Assembly (NCBI RefSeq): GCF_001404515.1 | Contig: NZ_CXWE01000003.1 | Span: forward strand, 714,188 to 778,187 | Length of the DNA: 64,000 nt | Source of the DNA: Roseibium album | GTDB lineage: Bacteria > Pseudomonadota > Alphaproteobacteria > Rhizobiales > Stappiaceae | Direction of reading: 5' to 3' | Part shown: positions 34,654-43,462 of the stretch, piece by piece | Position numbering within the stretch: the stretch's first letter is position 1 | How the letters are laid out: each line of letters opens with the position of its first letter | Position numbers and translations under genes: made by a program | Notes under the pieces: model-generated | The model's database searches: none | The model's input: only the letters and a program-made list of their open reading frames with translations | Told to the model about the DNA's origin: nothing

Positions 34654-35661
34654 ATGAAAAAATTTGTAATCGCCGCTGCTGCTGCGGCTTCCTTTGCCAT
34701 GACATCCGCTGCCCAGGCGGCCGATGAATGCGGCGACGGCGAAGTTGTCATCAAGTTTAGCCACGTGGTTTCGGCCCAGGGTCACCCGAAAGGTGAGATG
34801 GCAACAGCACTTGCCAACCGGATCAACACCGAGATGGATGGCAAGGCCTGCATGCAGGTGTTCCCGTCTTCACAGCTGTTTGACGACAACAAGGTGATGG
34901 AAGCCCTGCTTCTTGGCGATGTCCAGCTTGCAGCACCGTCCCTGTCGAAATTCGAGTCCTACACGCTGAAATACCGCGTCTTCGACCTGCCGTTCCTGTT
35001 CACCAACATGGACGCCGTGACCACCTTCACCAAGGGCGAAAAGGGTCAGGAACTTCTGGGTGCCATGTCCGACTACGGTTTTGTCGGTCTTGGTTATGTC
35101 TTCAACGGTCTGAAGCAGTTCTCTGCCAACAAGCCGCTTCTGGTTCCAAGCGATGCCAAGGGTCTGAAGTTCCGCGTGCAGACGTCCGACGTGGCGGTCG
35201 CCATGATCGAAGCCATGGGTGCAAATGCGCAGAAACTGGCATTCAAGGAAGTCTACGGTGCGCTGCAGACCGGAGTTGTCGACGGGCAGGAAAACACCTG
35301 GTCCAACATCTACACCAAGAAGTTCTTCGAAGTTCAGGACGGCACTACGGAAACCAACCACCAGCTGCTGACCTATCTGGCCGTGACCTCTCAGGAATGG
35401 CTGGACAGCCTGGAAGCGGATACCCGTGACCAGTTCCTGACGATCTTCAACGAAGTCTCCGACGAGTACAACGCGCGCGCAGCGGAGATCAACGAAGCCA
35501 ACAAGCAGAAGATCATCGAAAACAAGGGTGTTGTTCGCCAGCTGACACCTGAGCAGCGTGACGAATGGGTCAACACCATGAAGCCGGTTTGGGACCAGTT
35601 CCGCGACGACATCGGTCAGGATGTCATCGACGCGGCCGTCTCTTCAAACAAGGCAAGCTAA
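34654..35661 (+). CDS. dctP: TRAP transporter substrate-binding protein, C4-dicarboxylate type
   Basis: A 335-residue periplasmic protein with a Sec signal peptide (MKKFVIAAAAAASFAMTSAAQAA). The DctP family features are VVIKFSHVVSAQGHPKGEMA, the binding-pocket Arg in LKFRVQTSDVAV, and GVVDGQENTWSNIYTKKFFEVQ. It delivers succinate, malate or fumarate (inferred from the linked dctBD) to DctQM. ATG 34654 follows GGGAGGACATCCG. A hairpin after the gene may keep DctP levels above those of the membrane subunits. Confidence 0.94.
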   Translation: MKKFVIAAAAAASFAMTSAAQAADECGDGEVVIKFSHVVSAQGHPKGEMATALANRINTEMDGKACMQVFPSSQLFDDNKVMEALLLGDVQLAAPSLSKFESYTLKYRVFDLPFLFTNMDAVTTFTKGEKGQELLGAMSDYGFVGLGYVFNGLKQFSANKPLLVPSDAKGLKFRVQTSDVAVAMIEAMGANAQKLAFKEVYGALQTGVVDGQENTWSNIYTKKFFEVQDGTTETNHQLLTYLAVTSQEWLDSLEADTRDQFLTIFNEVSDEYNARAAEINEANKQKIIENKGVVRQLTPEQRDEWVNTMKPVWDQFRDDIGQDVIDAAVSSNKAS

Positions 35662-35679
35662 GACTTCGTGGTCTGACGG

Positions 35680-35704
35680 GATGGGCTCGCTTGGCGAGCC
35701 CATC
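35680..35704 (+). terminator. Hairpin between dctP and dctQ (attenuator)
   Basis: A perfect 10-bp stem GATGGGCTCG / CGAGCCCATC with a 5-nt loop, followed only by TTCTG. Without a strong U-tract it probably acts as a partial terminator or an mRNA-stability element that favours dctP expression. Confidence 0.6.
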
Positions 35705-35793
35705 TTCTGACGCAATCAATTTCAAAATTTCATGCGGCGCGCTTCTGGCGCGCAAGGCCGGTGCGGCAGCGCGCCGGCATTGGGGAGGCTGTC

Positions 35794-36426
35794 ATGTCCC
35801 GTGTCGGACGGTTTGTCGATTCCTTGGAGGAAAACATCCTCGCCTTGATTCTGGCGTTGATGACCATCGTAACCTTCAGTCAGGTGGTCGCCCGCTATGG
35901 CTTCAATTCAGGCTGGACCGGAGCGCTCGAATTCACACGTGTCCTGTTCGCCTGGCTGATCCTGTTCGGAATGAGCTACGGCATCAAGATCGGTGCCCAT
36001 CTCGGGGTTGATGCGGTGATCAACCTGTTGCCGAAACCGATGTTCAGGCTGGCCGCTCTGCTCGGTGCGGCGTTGACGGTACTTTATGCCCTGCTTCTGT
36101 TTGACGCGACCTGGTTCGGGGCCTTGTTCGGGCTTGAAAACAAAGGCTCGTCGGGTGGTGCGTTCGCTTATGTCGCCAAGTTCTACAAGTTGCCCATCGG
36201 CATGGAAGACCTGAAATGGCCGGTCTTCATTCAGGAATGGTTCGACGTCAAGGAACGTGTTCCGCGCTGGATACCCTACGTCATCCTGCCGGTTGGTCTC
36301 CTGTTGCTGGCCTTCCGGGCTGCGCAGGCATTCGTGCTCATCCTCATGGGTAAAAAAGACGCCATCATCGCTGCCCACGAGGCAGAAGACCTGGTGGCGG
36401 AAAACAAAGACGTGCTGAAGGACTAG
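35794..36426 (+). CDS. dctQ: TRAP transporter small permease subunit
   Basis: A 210-residue inner-membrane protein with four main helices and the DctQ signature (LALMTIVTFSQVVARYGFNSGWTGALEFTRVLFAWLILFGMSYG). The C-terminal tail is charged and cytoplasmic. A segment between helices 3 and 4 (about 115-155) is longer than usual. ATG 35794 follows GGGGAGG. It forms the Q part of the QM complex with DctM encoded 6 bp downstream. Confidence 0.9.
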   Translation: MSRVGRFVDSLEENILALILALMTIVTFSQVVARYGFNSGWTGALEFTRVLFAWLILFGMSYGIKIGAHLGVDAVINLLPKPMFRLAALLGAALTVLYALLLFDATWFGALFGLENKGSSGGAFAYVAKFYKLPIGMEDLKWPVFIQEWFDVKERVPRWIPYVILPVGLLLLAFRAAQAFVLILMGKKDAIIAAHEAEDLVAENKDVLKD

Positions 36427-36432
36427 GGCCCG

Positions 36433-38031
36433 ATGGAAACCGCATTTCTCTTCATTTTCCTGTTCGGCTTCCTGTTCCTCGGGGTACCGATCGCCATTTC
36501 GCTCGGCCTGTCCGCCGTGCTCTACATTGCGCTCTTCAGCCACGATTCGATGAGTTCGGTTGCCGTGCAGCTGTTCAATGCCTCGCAGAACTTCACGTTG
36601 CTGGCGATCCCGTTCTTCATCCTGGCCTCCAGCTTCATGTCGACCGGCGGTGTTGCAAGGAGGATCATTCGCTTTTCGATCGACGCTGTCGGGTGGATTC
36701 GCGGAGGCCTCGCCATTGCGGCTGTCTTTGCCTGCATGCTCTTTGCGGCGCTCTCCGGTTCGTCACCGGCCACCGTTGTCGCCATCGGCACAATCGCCAT
36801 CGCCGGCATGCGTCAGGCCGGCTACACGAAGGAATTTGCCGCCGGGGTCATCGCCAATGCGGGCACGCTCGGCATTTTGATTCCGCCATCGATTGTGATG
36901 GTGGTTTATGCGGCCGCAACGAACGTTTCTGTCGGCAGAATGTTCTTTGCAGGTGTCATTCCCGGTCTCATTGCCGGCCTGATGCTGATGACGGCGATCT
37001 ACATCATGGCCCGGATAAAAAAATTGCCGGCGCAGCCATGGGCGGGGTCCAAGGAGCTTTGGAGCTCATTGTCTCAAGCAGCTGTCGGCCTCTTCCTGAT
37101 GGTCATCATCCTCGGTGGAATTTATCTGGGTATCTTCACACCGACCGAGGCTGCTGCCGTGGCTGCCGTTTATGCCGGATTGATCGCGCTTTTTGTCTAT
37201 CGGGACATGGGGCCGCTTTCCGGGATCGGCTGGATCAATGAAGGCGACAGTCCGCTTGCCTTGACCGGGTTCAAGGCAATTACCTACGCGTTCGTTGCCA
37301 TGCTCACCTGGTCCGCCATTGCAAAACTCGCGACCGAGCGCGCCTTCTTCGGTCTCGACAGCATCATCGTGCTGATTGCTGCCCTGGTCGCCTACCCGTT
37401 GCTCAGGGGCGGTCTTAGCCCTGCTGCGCTGCCGGCTGCCTATGGCGCAGGCGGCAAGGTCTGGGGCCGCAATCTCGGACTCATTGCCTGGAAGTTCTTC
37501 CCGGCTATGGTCCACAAGGACACCAAGAAGGTACTGACGGATTCGTCGAAGACGACCATCATGTTGATGTTCATCATCGTCAACGCGCTCCTGTTTGCTC
37601 ACACACTTACCGCCGAGCAGATACCGCAGGTGATCACTGACTGGATGGTCGAGGCCGGGTTCAACTGGTTCACCTTCCTGCTGGCGGTCAACATCATCCT
37701 GCTGATTGGCGGACAGTTCATGGAACCGTCCGGCCTGTTGCTGATCGTGGCTCCGGTCGTCTTTCCGATTGGACTGGAGCTCGGCGTTGATCCGATCCAT
37801 CTCGGTATCCTGATGGTGGTGAATATGGAAATCGGCATGATCACGCCGCCGATCGGACTGAACCTGTTCGTGACATCAGGAATTACCGGCATGAGTCTGG
37901 TTCAGGTGGTAAAGGCAGCCGCGCCCTTTGTGCTGGTGCTTCTGCTGTTCCTCGTCATCGTGACCTATGTTCCGGCGCTTTCGACGTTCCTGCCCTATTA
38001 CTTCATGGGGCCGGAGATCATCACGCGATAG
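36433..38031 (+). CDS. dctM: TRAP transporter large permease subunit
   Basis: A 532-residue polytopic protein, longer than the typical 425-430 residues of DctM. Family segments are GVPIAISLGLSAVLY, FFILASSFMSTGGVARRI, AALSGSSPATVVAIG, GTLGILIPPSIVMVVY, and the C-terminal IGMITPPIGLNLFVTSG. The extra length lies in the middle (about 255-350), between YRDMGPLSG and LTDSSKTT, and contains additional hydrophobic helices. It couples dicarboxylate uptake to the sodium gradient. Confidence 0.92.
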   Translation: METAFLFIFLFGFLFLGVPIAISLGLSAVLYIALFSHDSMSSVAVQLFNASQNFTLLAIPFFILASSFMSTGGVARRIIRFSIDAVGWIRGGLAIAAVFACMLFAALSGSSPATVVAIGTIAIAGMRQAGYTKEFAAGVIANAGTLGILIPPSIVMVVYAAATNVSVGRMFFAGVIPGLIAGLMLMTAIYIMARIKKLPAQPWAGSKELWSSLSQAAVGLFLMVIILGGIYLGIFTPTEAAAVAAVYAGLIALFVYRDMGPLSGIGWINEGDSPLALTGFKAITYAFVAMLTWSAIAKLATERAFFGLDSIIVLIAALVAYPLLRGGLSPAALPAAYGAGGKVWGRNLGLIAWKFFPAMVHKDTKKVLTDSSKTTIMLMFIIVNALLFAHTLTAEQIPQVITDWMVEAGFNWFTFLLAVNIILLIGGQFMEPSGLLLIVAPVVFPIGLELGVDPIHLGILMVVNMEIGMITPPIGLNLFVTSGITGMSLVQVVKAAAPFVLVLLLFLVIVTYVPALSTFLPYYFMGPEIITR

Positions 38032-38052
38032 GATACGGGCACCAAAACGCAC

Positions 38053-38086
38053 AGACGGCCGGGCCATGTCCGGCCGTTTCTGTTTT
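38053..38086 (+). terminator. Terminator of the dctPQM operon
   Basis: Stem ACGGCCGG / CCGGCCGT with a 7-nt loop followed by TTCTGTTTTT, 25 bp after the dctM stop. Confidence 0.88.
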
Positions 38087-38157
38087 TGATCATCGAGATG
38101 CTCTGGTTGACAGACGGGAATTGCCGTTCATTCTTTTCGGCATGACAGGAGCCTCCG

Positions 38158-38805
38158 ATGACGAACGACAGCGACCCCTTTTCCGGTTTTTCCGATATCG
38201 TGACCCGCGCCGAGGACCTTGAGGGAATCACGGGCGAACCGCTGCCGCAGATCATTCACAAGGAGATTCCCGCGCTGGACTCCATCTGCCGGGACTTCAT
38301 TTCACACGCGCCGTTCTGCTTTCTTGCGACGGCAAATCCGGATGGATATCTCGATGTGTCCCCGAGAGGTGATCCCGCCGGATTTGTGAAGGTCCTTGAT
38401 GAAACCACGCTGGCGATCCCCGACAGGCCCGGAAACAGGCGTTTGGATACGTTCCACAATGTCCTGAAGGACCCGAGGGTCGGCGTTCTCTTCATGATAC
38501 CGGGCAGAGGTGAAACGCTTCGAATTCGCGGGGAAGCCAGGATCGTCAGGGACCGTGATCTGATTGCGTCGATGGCAATCAACGGGCGCGAACCGAAGCT
38601 CGCACTGGTGATTCATGTGAAGAGCGCCTTCATGCACTGCCCCAAATGCGTTTTCCGGTCAAACATCTGGCAGCCGGAAAAGTGGCCGGACACGACCGGA
38701 CTGGCTGACATGAACGAAGCCATGGTCAAGCATGCCAGGATCGCCATGAATCCCGACGAATGGTTTGAAACTCTCAAACAGGAGGGTGAACTCGAGCTCT
38801 GGTAG
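38158..38805 (+). CDS. Pyridoxamine 5'-phosphate oxidase-like flavin-binding protein
   Basis: A 215-residue split-barrel FMN-binding protein: FLATANPDGYLDVSPRGDPAGFVKVLDETTLAIPDRPGNRRLDTFHNVLKDPRVGVLFMIPG and GEARIVRDRDL. It looks like the MSMEG_1061 subgroup, which is not a true PdxH. The C-terminal MHCPKCVFRSNIW includes a CxxC-like pair (C-P-K-C). It probably reduces or binds an unknown substrate with FMN or F420-like flavins. Confidence 0.85.
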   Translation: MTNDSDPFSGFSDIVTRAEDLEGITGEPLPQIIHKEIPALDSICRDFISHAPFCFLATANPDGYLDVSPRGDPAGFVKVLDETTLAIPDRPGNRRLDTFHNVLKDPRVGVLFMIPGRGETLRIRGEARIVRDRDLIASMAINGREPKLALVIHVKSAFMHCPKCVFRSNIWQPEKWPDTTGLADMNEAMVKHARIAMNPDEWFETLKQEGELELW

Positions 38806-38840
38806 AAGACCGGAGCACTTGGTCCATCAAGGCGTACGAC

Positions 38841-38868
38841 AAAAAAAGCCGGCCCAGCGGACCGGCTT
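38841..38868 (-). terminator. Terminator of the SCP2 gene
   Basis: Stem AAGCCGG / CCGGCTT with a 9-nt loop; on the minus strand it is followed by a U-rich tract from the A-run at 38841-38847. It is 24 bp after the SCP2 stop. Confidence 0.8.
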
Positions 38869-38891
38869 GGGATTGGGTTTTCCCCCAAATA

Positions 38892-39173
38892 TCAGACGAT
38901 GCTGCCGAGCTTCATCGCGACACTCATGTCGCCTTCGACCTGCATCTTGCCACCCATGAAAGCGCTTGTCGGGTTCAACTCGCCCGACAGGAGATCGGCG
39001 AGATCTTCCGCAGAAATCTTGATCGTGCAATCGGCATCACCATCATCATTGCTGACATCCGAGCCCTGAAGAAAAATGACGCCGTCACCGCCCATGTCGA
39101 ACTTGACGCTTTCTTCAATTCCACCGCTGGCGACTTTTTCGCGGACACCTTCCGTGAGCTGTTCCAAGGACAT
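38892..39173 (-). CDS. SCP2 sterol-binding-like domain protein
   Basis: A 93-residue stand-alone SCP2 domain (VKFDMGGDGVIFLQGSDVSN...ADCTIKISAEDLADLLSGELNPTSAFMGGKMQVEGDMSVAMKLGSI). Such domains hold lipids or acyl-CoAs in a hydrophobic tunnel; bacterial single-domain members may take part in lipid traffic. ATG 39173 (MSLEQLTEG) follows GATAGGAGACAACTC; the longer open frame from 39254 lacks a ribosome site. Confidence 0.9.
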   Translation of the reverse strand: MSLEQLTEGVREKVASGGIEESVKFDMGGDGVIFLQGSDVSNDDGDADCTIKISAEDLADLLSGELNPTSAFMGGKMQVEGDMSVAMKLGSIV

Positions 39174-39328
39174 GAGTTGTCTCCTATCTGAATCTGGCAG
39201 CTGTCGTTCGTTGCTTTCTTGATGTATGACCTTTACGTAATCGTCAAGTGGCAAATTTCACTTGTTCCGTCAGGCGGCAATAGGCGTTGCCAACCGGCGC
39301 TCTGGTCGTCCGGGTCAAGAAACACTCT

Positions 39329-41128
39329 CTAGTGATTGTCCCGTGGCAAGCCTCTTGTGTGAGCAACGTCCTGGTACTTGACCGCCGGTTCCAGCACCAT
39401 TCCCTTGTCGAACTGGCCAACCATGCCGCGCTGGATCTCCTGCCACGGCGTTTGGCTGTCGGCAACCTGGAAACCGCCCGATGCCTCGAGGTCCTTGCGG
39501 CGCTGTGCCAGCTCCTCGTCCGAAATCAGGATATCGGCGGTTCCCTTGTTGAGGTCGATGCGCACCCGGTCACCGGTCTTGAGCAATGCAAGACCACCCA
39601 TCGCCGCCGCTTCGGGCGACGCATTCAGGATGGACGGTGATCCGGACGTGCCGGACTGGCGGCCGTCGCCAATGCAGGGAAGCTCCGTGATGCCACGCTT
39701 GATCAGGGCTGCAGGTGGCTGCATGTTGACGACCTCCGCCCCACCGGGATAGCCGACCGGTCCGGTGCCGCGAATGAAGAGCATGCAGTTCTCGTCGATC
39801 TCCAGGTCCGGATCGTCAAGCCTGTGGTGATAGTCCTCCGGCCCTTCAAAGACGATGGCGCGACCCTCGAAGGCTTCAGGGTCATCCGGATTGGAAAGAT
39901 AGCGGCTCCGGAATTCCTTGGAAATCACGCTGGTCTTCATGATGGCACTGTCGAACAGATTGCCCTTGAGATTGATGAACCCGGCCCGGTCCATCATCGG
40001 GGCATCGAATGATTTGATCACGTCGGGAAGGTCGGTGACGATGCCCTCACAGTTCTCGGCGATTGTTTTGCCGTTCGCGGTGACCGCATCGGGATGGGGA
40101 AGCCTGCCGTGGCGCAGCAACTCGGCAACGACAGCCGGTACGCCGCCTGCATGAAAATAGTCTTCGCCGAGATACTCACCGGCTGGCTGCAGGTTGACCA
40201 GAAGCGGCACATCGTGACCAACTTTCTGCCAGTCGTCATTGTCCAGTTCGACACCGACATGGCGGGCAACACCGTTCAGGTGGATCGGGGCATTGGTGGA
40301 TCCGCCGATCGCCGAGTTGATCACAATGGCGTTTTCAAACGCTTCCCGTGTCATGATATCTGAGGGTTTCTGGTCCTCGTGAACCATGTCGACGATGCGT
40401 TTGCCGGTTTCGTATGAAATCGCGCCGCGTTCGCGGTAGGGCGCGGGTATCGCGGCGGCTCCTGGCAACTGCATGCCGAGCGCTTCCGCAAGAGAATTCA
40501 TTGTCGTTGCGGTGCCCATCGTGTTGCAGTAGCCCACCGATGGAGCCGCTGAAGCGACAAGGTCCATGAACCCGGCATAGTCGATTTCCCCGGCTGCCAT
40601 CATCTGGCGGGCTTTCCAGACGATTGTGCCTGACCCTGTCCGCTCGCCCTTGTACCAGCCGTTCAGCATCGGACCGACGGAAAGTGCGATTGCCGGGACG
40701 TTCACGGTCGCTGCCGCCATCAGGCAGGCCGGTGTGGTCTTGTCGCAGCCGATTGTCAGAACGACGCCGTCAATCGGATAGCCATAAAGAAGTTCAACCA
40801 GGCCCAGATAGGCCAGATTCCGGTCGAGCGCCGCCGTTGGACGCTTGCCCGTTTCCTGAATCGGATGAACGGGAAATTCGAAAGCAATGCCGCCCTGGTC
40901 GCGGATGCCTTCCCGGACCCGCTTTGCCAGTTCCAGGTGGTGTCGGTTGCAGGGCGAGAGGTCCGACCCGGTCTGGGCGATGCCGATGATCGGCTTGCCG
41001 GATTGCAGTTCTTCCCGGGTAATGCCGAAATTGAGGTAACGCTCGATGTAAAGCGCTGTCATACCGGGATTATCCGGATTGTCGAACCACGCCGCTGACC
41101 GCAGCTTCGGCTGTTTCTTGTCGCTCAT
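39329..41128 (-). CDS. IlvD/Edd-family dehydratase (sugar-acid dehydratase-like)
   Basis: A 599-residue Fe-S dehydratase. Iron-sulfur and Mg-binding motifs are [40 protein letters not shown] and [21 protein letters not shown]. The [21 protein letters not shown] segment and [23 protein letters not shown]-terminus are closer to L-arabinonate/D-xylonate dehydratases than to the IlvD of branched-chain synthesis. It probably converts an aldonic acid to its 2-keto-3-deoxy derivative. ATG 41128 follows GAAGAGGCGCG. No sugar operon lies nearby. Confidence 0.85.
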   Translation of the reverse strand: MSDKKQPKLRSAAWFDNPDNPGMTALYIERYLNFGITREELQSGKPIIGIAQTGSDLSPCNRHHLELAKRVREGIRDQGGIAFEFPVHPIQETGKRPTAALDRNLAYLGLVELLYGYPIDGVVLTIGCDKTTPACLMAAATVNVPAIALSVGPMLNGWYKGERTGSGTIVWKARQMMAAGEIDYAGFMDLVASAAPSVGYCNTMGTATTMNSLAEALGMQLPGAAAIPAPYRERGAISYETGKRIVDMVHEDQKPSDIMTREAFENAIVINSAIGGSTNAPIHLNGVARHVGVELDNDDWQKVGHDVPLLVNLQPAGEYLGEDYFHAGGVPAVVAELLRHGRLPHPDAVTANGKTIAENCEGIVTDLPDVIKSFDAPMMDRAGFINLKGNLFDSAIMKTSVISKEFRSRYLSNPDDPEAFEGRAIVFEGPEDYHHRLDDPDLEIDENCMLFIRGTGPVGYPGGAEVVNMQPPAALIKRGITELPCIGDGRQSGTSGSPSILNASPEAAAMGGLALLKTGDRVRIDLNKGTADILISDEELAQRRKDLEASGGFQVADSQTPWQEIQRGMVGQFDKGMVLEPAVKYQDVAHTRGLPRDNH

Positions 41129-41240
41129 CGCGCCTCTTCCCTCAATCTTTTCAAGATATAAGGCAGGATAAACACCACGCTTCGGGCGCTGTAAAGGCAA
41201 TGTCTGTTCAATATGGTCTCATCATATGAGACTCTTTGGT

Positions 41241-42794
41241 TCAAAGCCGGCCGATTTGGCGACCTCCAATGCCGACACGCGCAAAGCCCAGGAGGATTAC
41301 CAGACAAACACCAAACAGCAGCGGGGTCGCGTGGACCGGCACCACGGTTGACGCTCCGCACAGGCCGCCAAGCACCCAAAGTCCAACAATCAGTTTTCTG
41401 GCGCGACCTGCGAGCACCTCTCTGCGCATCGCGAGGGCCTTGAGCGCAGGAAACGCCCCGATTTCGTCTGTATTGCTGACGGCAATCGGATGCGGTTCGT
41501 CGGGCGAATTCGGGGCCTTTGATGTGCAGGCGTAGAGCTCCAGAGAGCTTCGGTCCTGCGACAGGGTCAGAAACAGCGATGTGCCGTTGCCGGAAACCAG
41601 TGCGGAAGCTGCCTGGGCCGTTGTCGCGGTCTGCGTTTCATCCGGACATTCAAGCCCGAGCATATCGGCAAGTGCCATGCGCGTTTTGGAGCCGTCATTG
41701 GTGAAGAGCCAGGGTGTCAAACCTTCGGCACGCATGGCCATCCCGGCGGCACCTGCATCTTGCCTGAGGGTACCTTCAAGCCCGAGGACACCGACCACAC
41801 GCCCGCCGACCGCGACCCGCAAAACGGTTTTGCCATCTGCCTCGAGCGACCTTGCAATGGCATCGGCCGTAAAACTGTCGATCTTGAGCTGCTTCAATAG
41901 TTCCGTCGTGCCGATCACGACAGTCTGGCCGCCAAGGAGGGCAACCACGCCAATTCCGTGTGTCGGTTCGAAACGGTCGGGTGTCTTCAGAGGCACGCGC
42001 CACTGGCTAGCGAGTTGACGCAAGGCCAAGGCAACCGGATGGCTTGATTGCGCCTCTGCGGAAGCCGCGACTGCAAGCAGGGTTCTTGGCTCGTTGTCGA
42101 ATGCCATCACATTGGTCACCATCAGGTCCGGTCCTGACATCAGGGCTGTCTTGTCGATGACAATGTCGCCGGCGCGGCCGATTGCGGTAAGAGCGGCTGG
42201 AGCCAGATCTCGTGCACCGGCGGCAAGCGCACCCTTTTGAAAAACCTTGTCAGCAAAGGCATTGATGCCGTCGACCAGAAATGGCCACGAGAGCAGCAGG
42301 GCTGCCGAGACTGCGACCGGAAATCGAAGTGGATCAAATGCGAGCCAGAGGCCGCCGGCGCCGACCGACAGCACGATCGAACCAACCGCTTCGCGAATTC
42401 CCGAAAGATCGCCCCGAGGGGGCAGGATCGAGACGCCGAGCGCTCGCAGCAGCACCATGAAAGCGGCGGAAACAGCGGGAACATTTGCATTGCCGGTCGG
42501 GTTTCCTGAGGCGAGAAGGATCGTGGTCGAGGCCAGGAGCAGCGTGCTGAGCAGGATCGTGAGAAAGGTCAATGCACCGCCAAACCGGCCATTCAAAGAG
42601 TAGGTGAGGGAAAAGAACGAGAATATCGAAGCAAAAATGCTGAAAAATAGGGCGCTGTAAATTCCGAAAACATGAACAATGCCTAGAGGAAAGTAGGTGA
42701 TCACGTTGATTTCTATTAATGCGAGTACCAGGAAAAAGACCGAAACAACAATAGATGCATACCAAGTTATTGTATTTAAGGATTTATTGGCCAT
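41241..42794 (-). CDS. Degenerate P-type (P1B-like) ATPase, probable pseudoenzyme
   Basis: A 517-residue membrane protein with the outline of a heavy-metal P1B ATPase but broken motifs. Several N-terminal helices (about 10-125) and a TM pair (about 135-175) precede a soluble P/N-domain-like region (about 180-460), then a C-terminal TM pair (about 467-506). The phosphorylation site reads D214-K-T-A-L instead of DKTGTL; the N-domain keeps SHP (251-253) and GIG (280-282); the TGD loop reads LFTND (363-367); GDGxND is replaced by SGNGTS (401-406). The actuator domain with TGE and the CPC ion site (SWPF, 169-172) are absent. Frame is intact with no internal stop, so it is conserved as a gene rather than decayed. 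ATG 42794 has a weak ribosome site. Confidence 0.8.
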   Translation of the reverse strand: MANKSLNTITWYASIVVSVFFLVLALIEINVITYFPLGIVHVFGIYSALFFSIFASIFSFFSLTYSLNGRFGGALTFLTILLSTLLLASTTILLASGNPTGNANVPAVSAAFMVLLRALGVSILPPRGDLSGIREAVGSIVLSVGAGGLWLAFDPLRFPVAVSAALLLSWPFLVDGINAFADKVFQKGALAAGARDLAPAALTAIGRAGDIVIDKTALMSGPDLMVTNVMAFDNEPRTLLAVAASAEAQSSHPVALALRQLASQWRVPLKTPDRFEPTHGIGVVALLGGQTVVIGTTELLKQLKIDSFTADAIARSLEADGKTVLRVAVGGRVVGVLGLEGTLRQDAGAAGMAMRAEGLTPWLFTNDGSKTRMALADMLGLECPDETQTATTAQAASALVSGNGTSLFLTLSQDRSSLELYACTSKAPNSPDEPHPIAVSNTDEIGAFPALKALAMRREVLAGRARKLIVGLWVLGGLCGASTVVPVHATPLLFGVCLVILLGFARVGIGGRQIGRL

Positions 42795-43462
42795 GGTTCG
42801 ACGATCTCGCGACTTTGTGTTTCTTGATGCATCCGAAAATTGCGTGGACCGAACCACTCAGACTGAAACCCGGAGACACGCCTGAGCATGTGCAGCCGAA
42901 CGCTCGAACACAACGTAGAGAGATCAAAGAAACGGCAGATTGGAATACGTCTGTTCAAGGAATAGTCACTATTGCCGATGTTTTATGCGTATGAGCACTT
43001 GCCAGAATCAAGTGTTTCGGAGATTTTGATTTGCATATTCAAAAGGGGCTTGCTCAATTTAAGAGCTCAAATAGACGTTATACTTAAAGTTGTGAAATAC
43101 GACATAGTAGTGCAGTTGCAGGGAGAGCAGTTTTGCTCTCCCTGTTTGCTTTTAAGGCCTGGTCGCCGAAGAAGTGATTTATGAAAGTATCGGCCGTATG
43201 CCGTTTGGTCTTTGCATGATGTCAAATTGCCTGCGGCTTTATTTGCAAGCGCTCTGACAGGTGGATTGGCGCGGCAATTCTTGCCTGGTTCCCACTTGTC
43301 TGTGGCTATTTGTTTCGGACAACGGGGAATCGGTACACCGATAGGAGTCAATACCGCGACTCGCCGGACTGACAATAAATTTCGCTTCCCGGTTTCTTCG
43401 AAGCTTGCTCGCTGGCCCGGTCGGTGAAACCGGAAACCAGCGTTTGTCCGGTGCGAAAGCTT
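42795..43462. other. 668-bp intergenic region without a convincing protein gene
   Basis: Lower GC than surroundings in 42950-43110. It contains one strong plus-strand terminator (43119-43154) without a coding gene before it. A long-loop inverted repeat (CCGGTTTC about 43389, GAAACCGG about 43426) near the right end might terminate the minus-strand ABC operon. Short open frames have no ribosome sites or recognisable products. Confidence 0.5.
43085..43154 (+). ncRNA. Candidate small RNA ending in a strong terminator
   Basis: A perfect 10-bp stem CAGGGAGAGC (43119-43128) / GCTCTCCCTG (43135-43144), 6-nt loop, followed by TTTGCTTTT. A -10-like TATACT lies at 43079-43084, without a clear -35. No coding gene on this strand lies upstream for over 3 kb, apart from short unconvincing frames. 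The U-rich tail and GC stem are typical of Hfq-type small RNAs. Confidence 0.38.
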
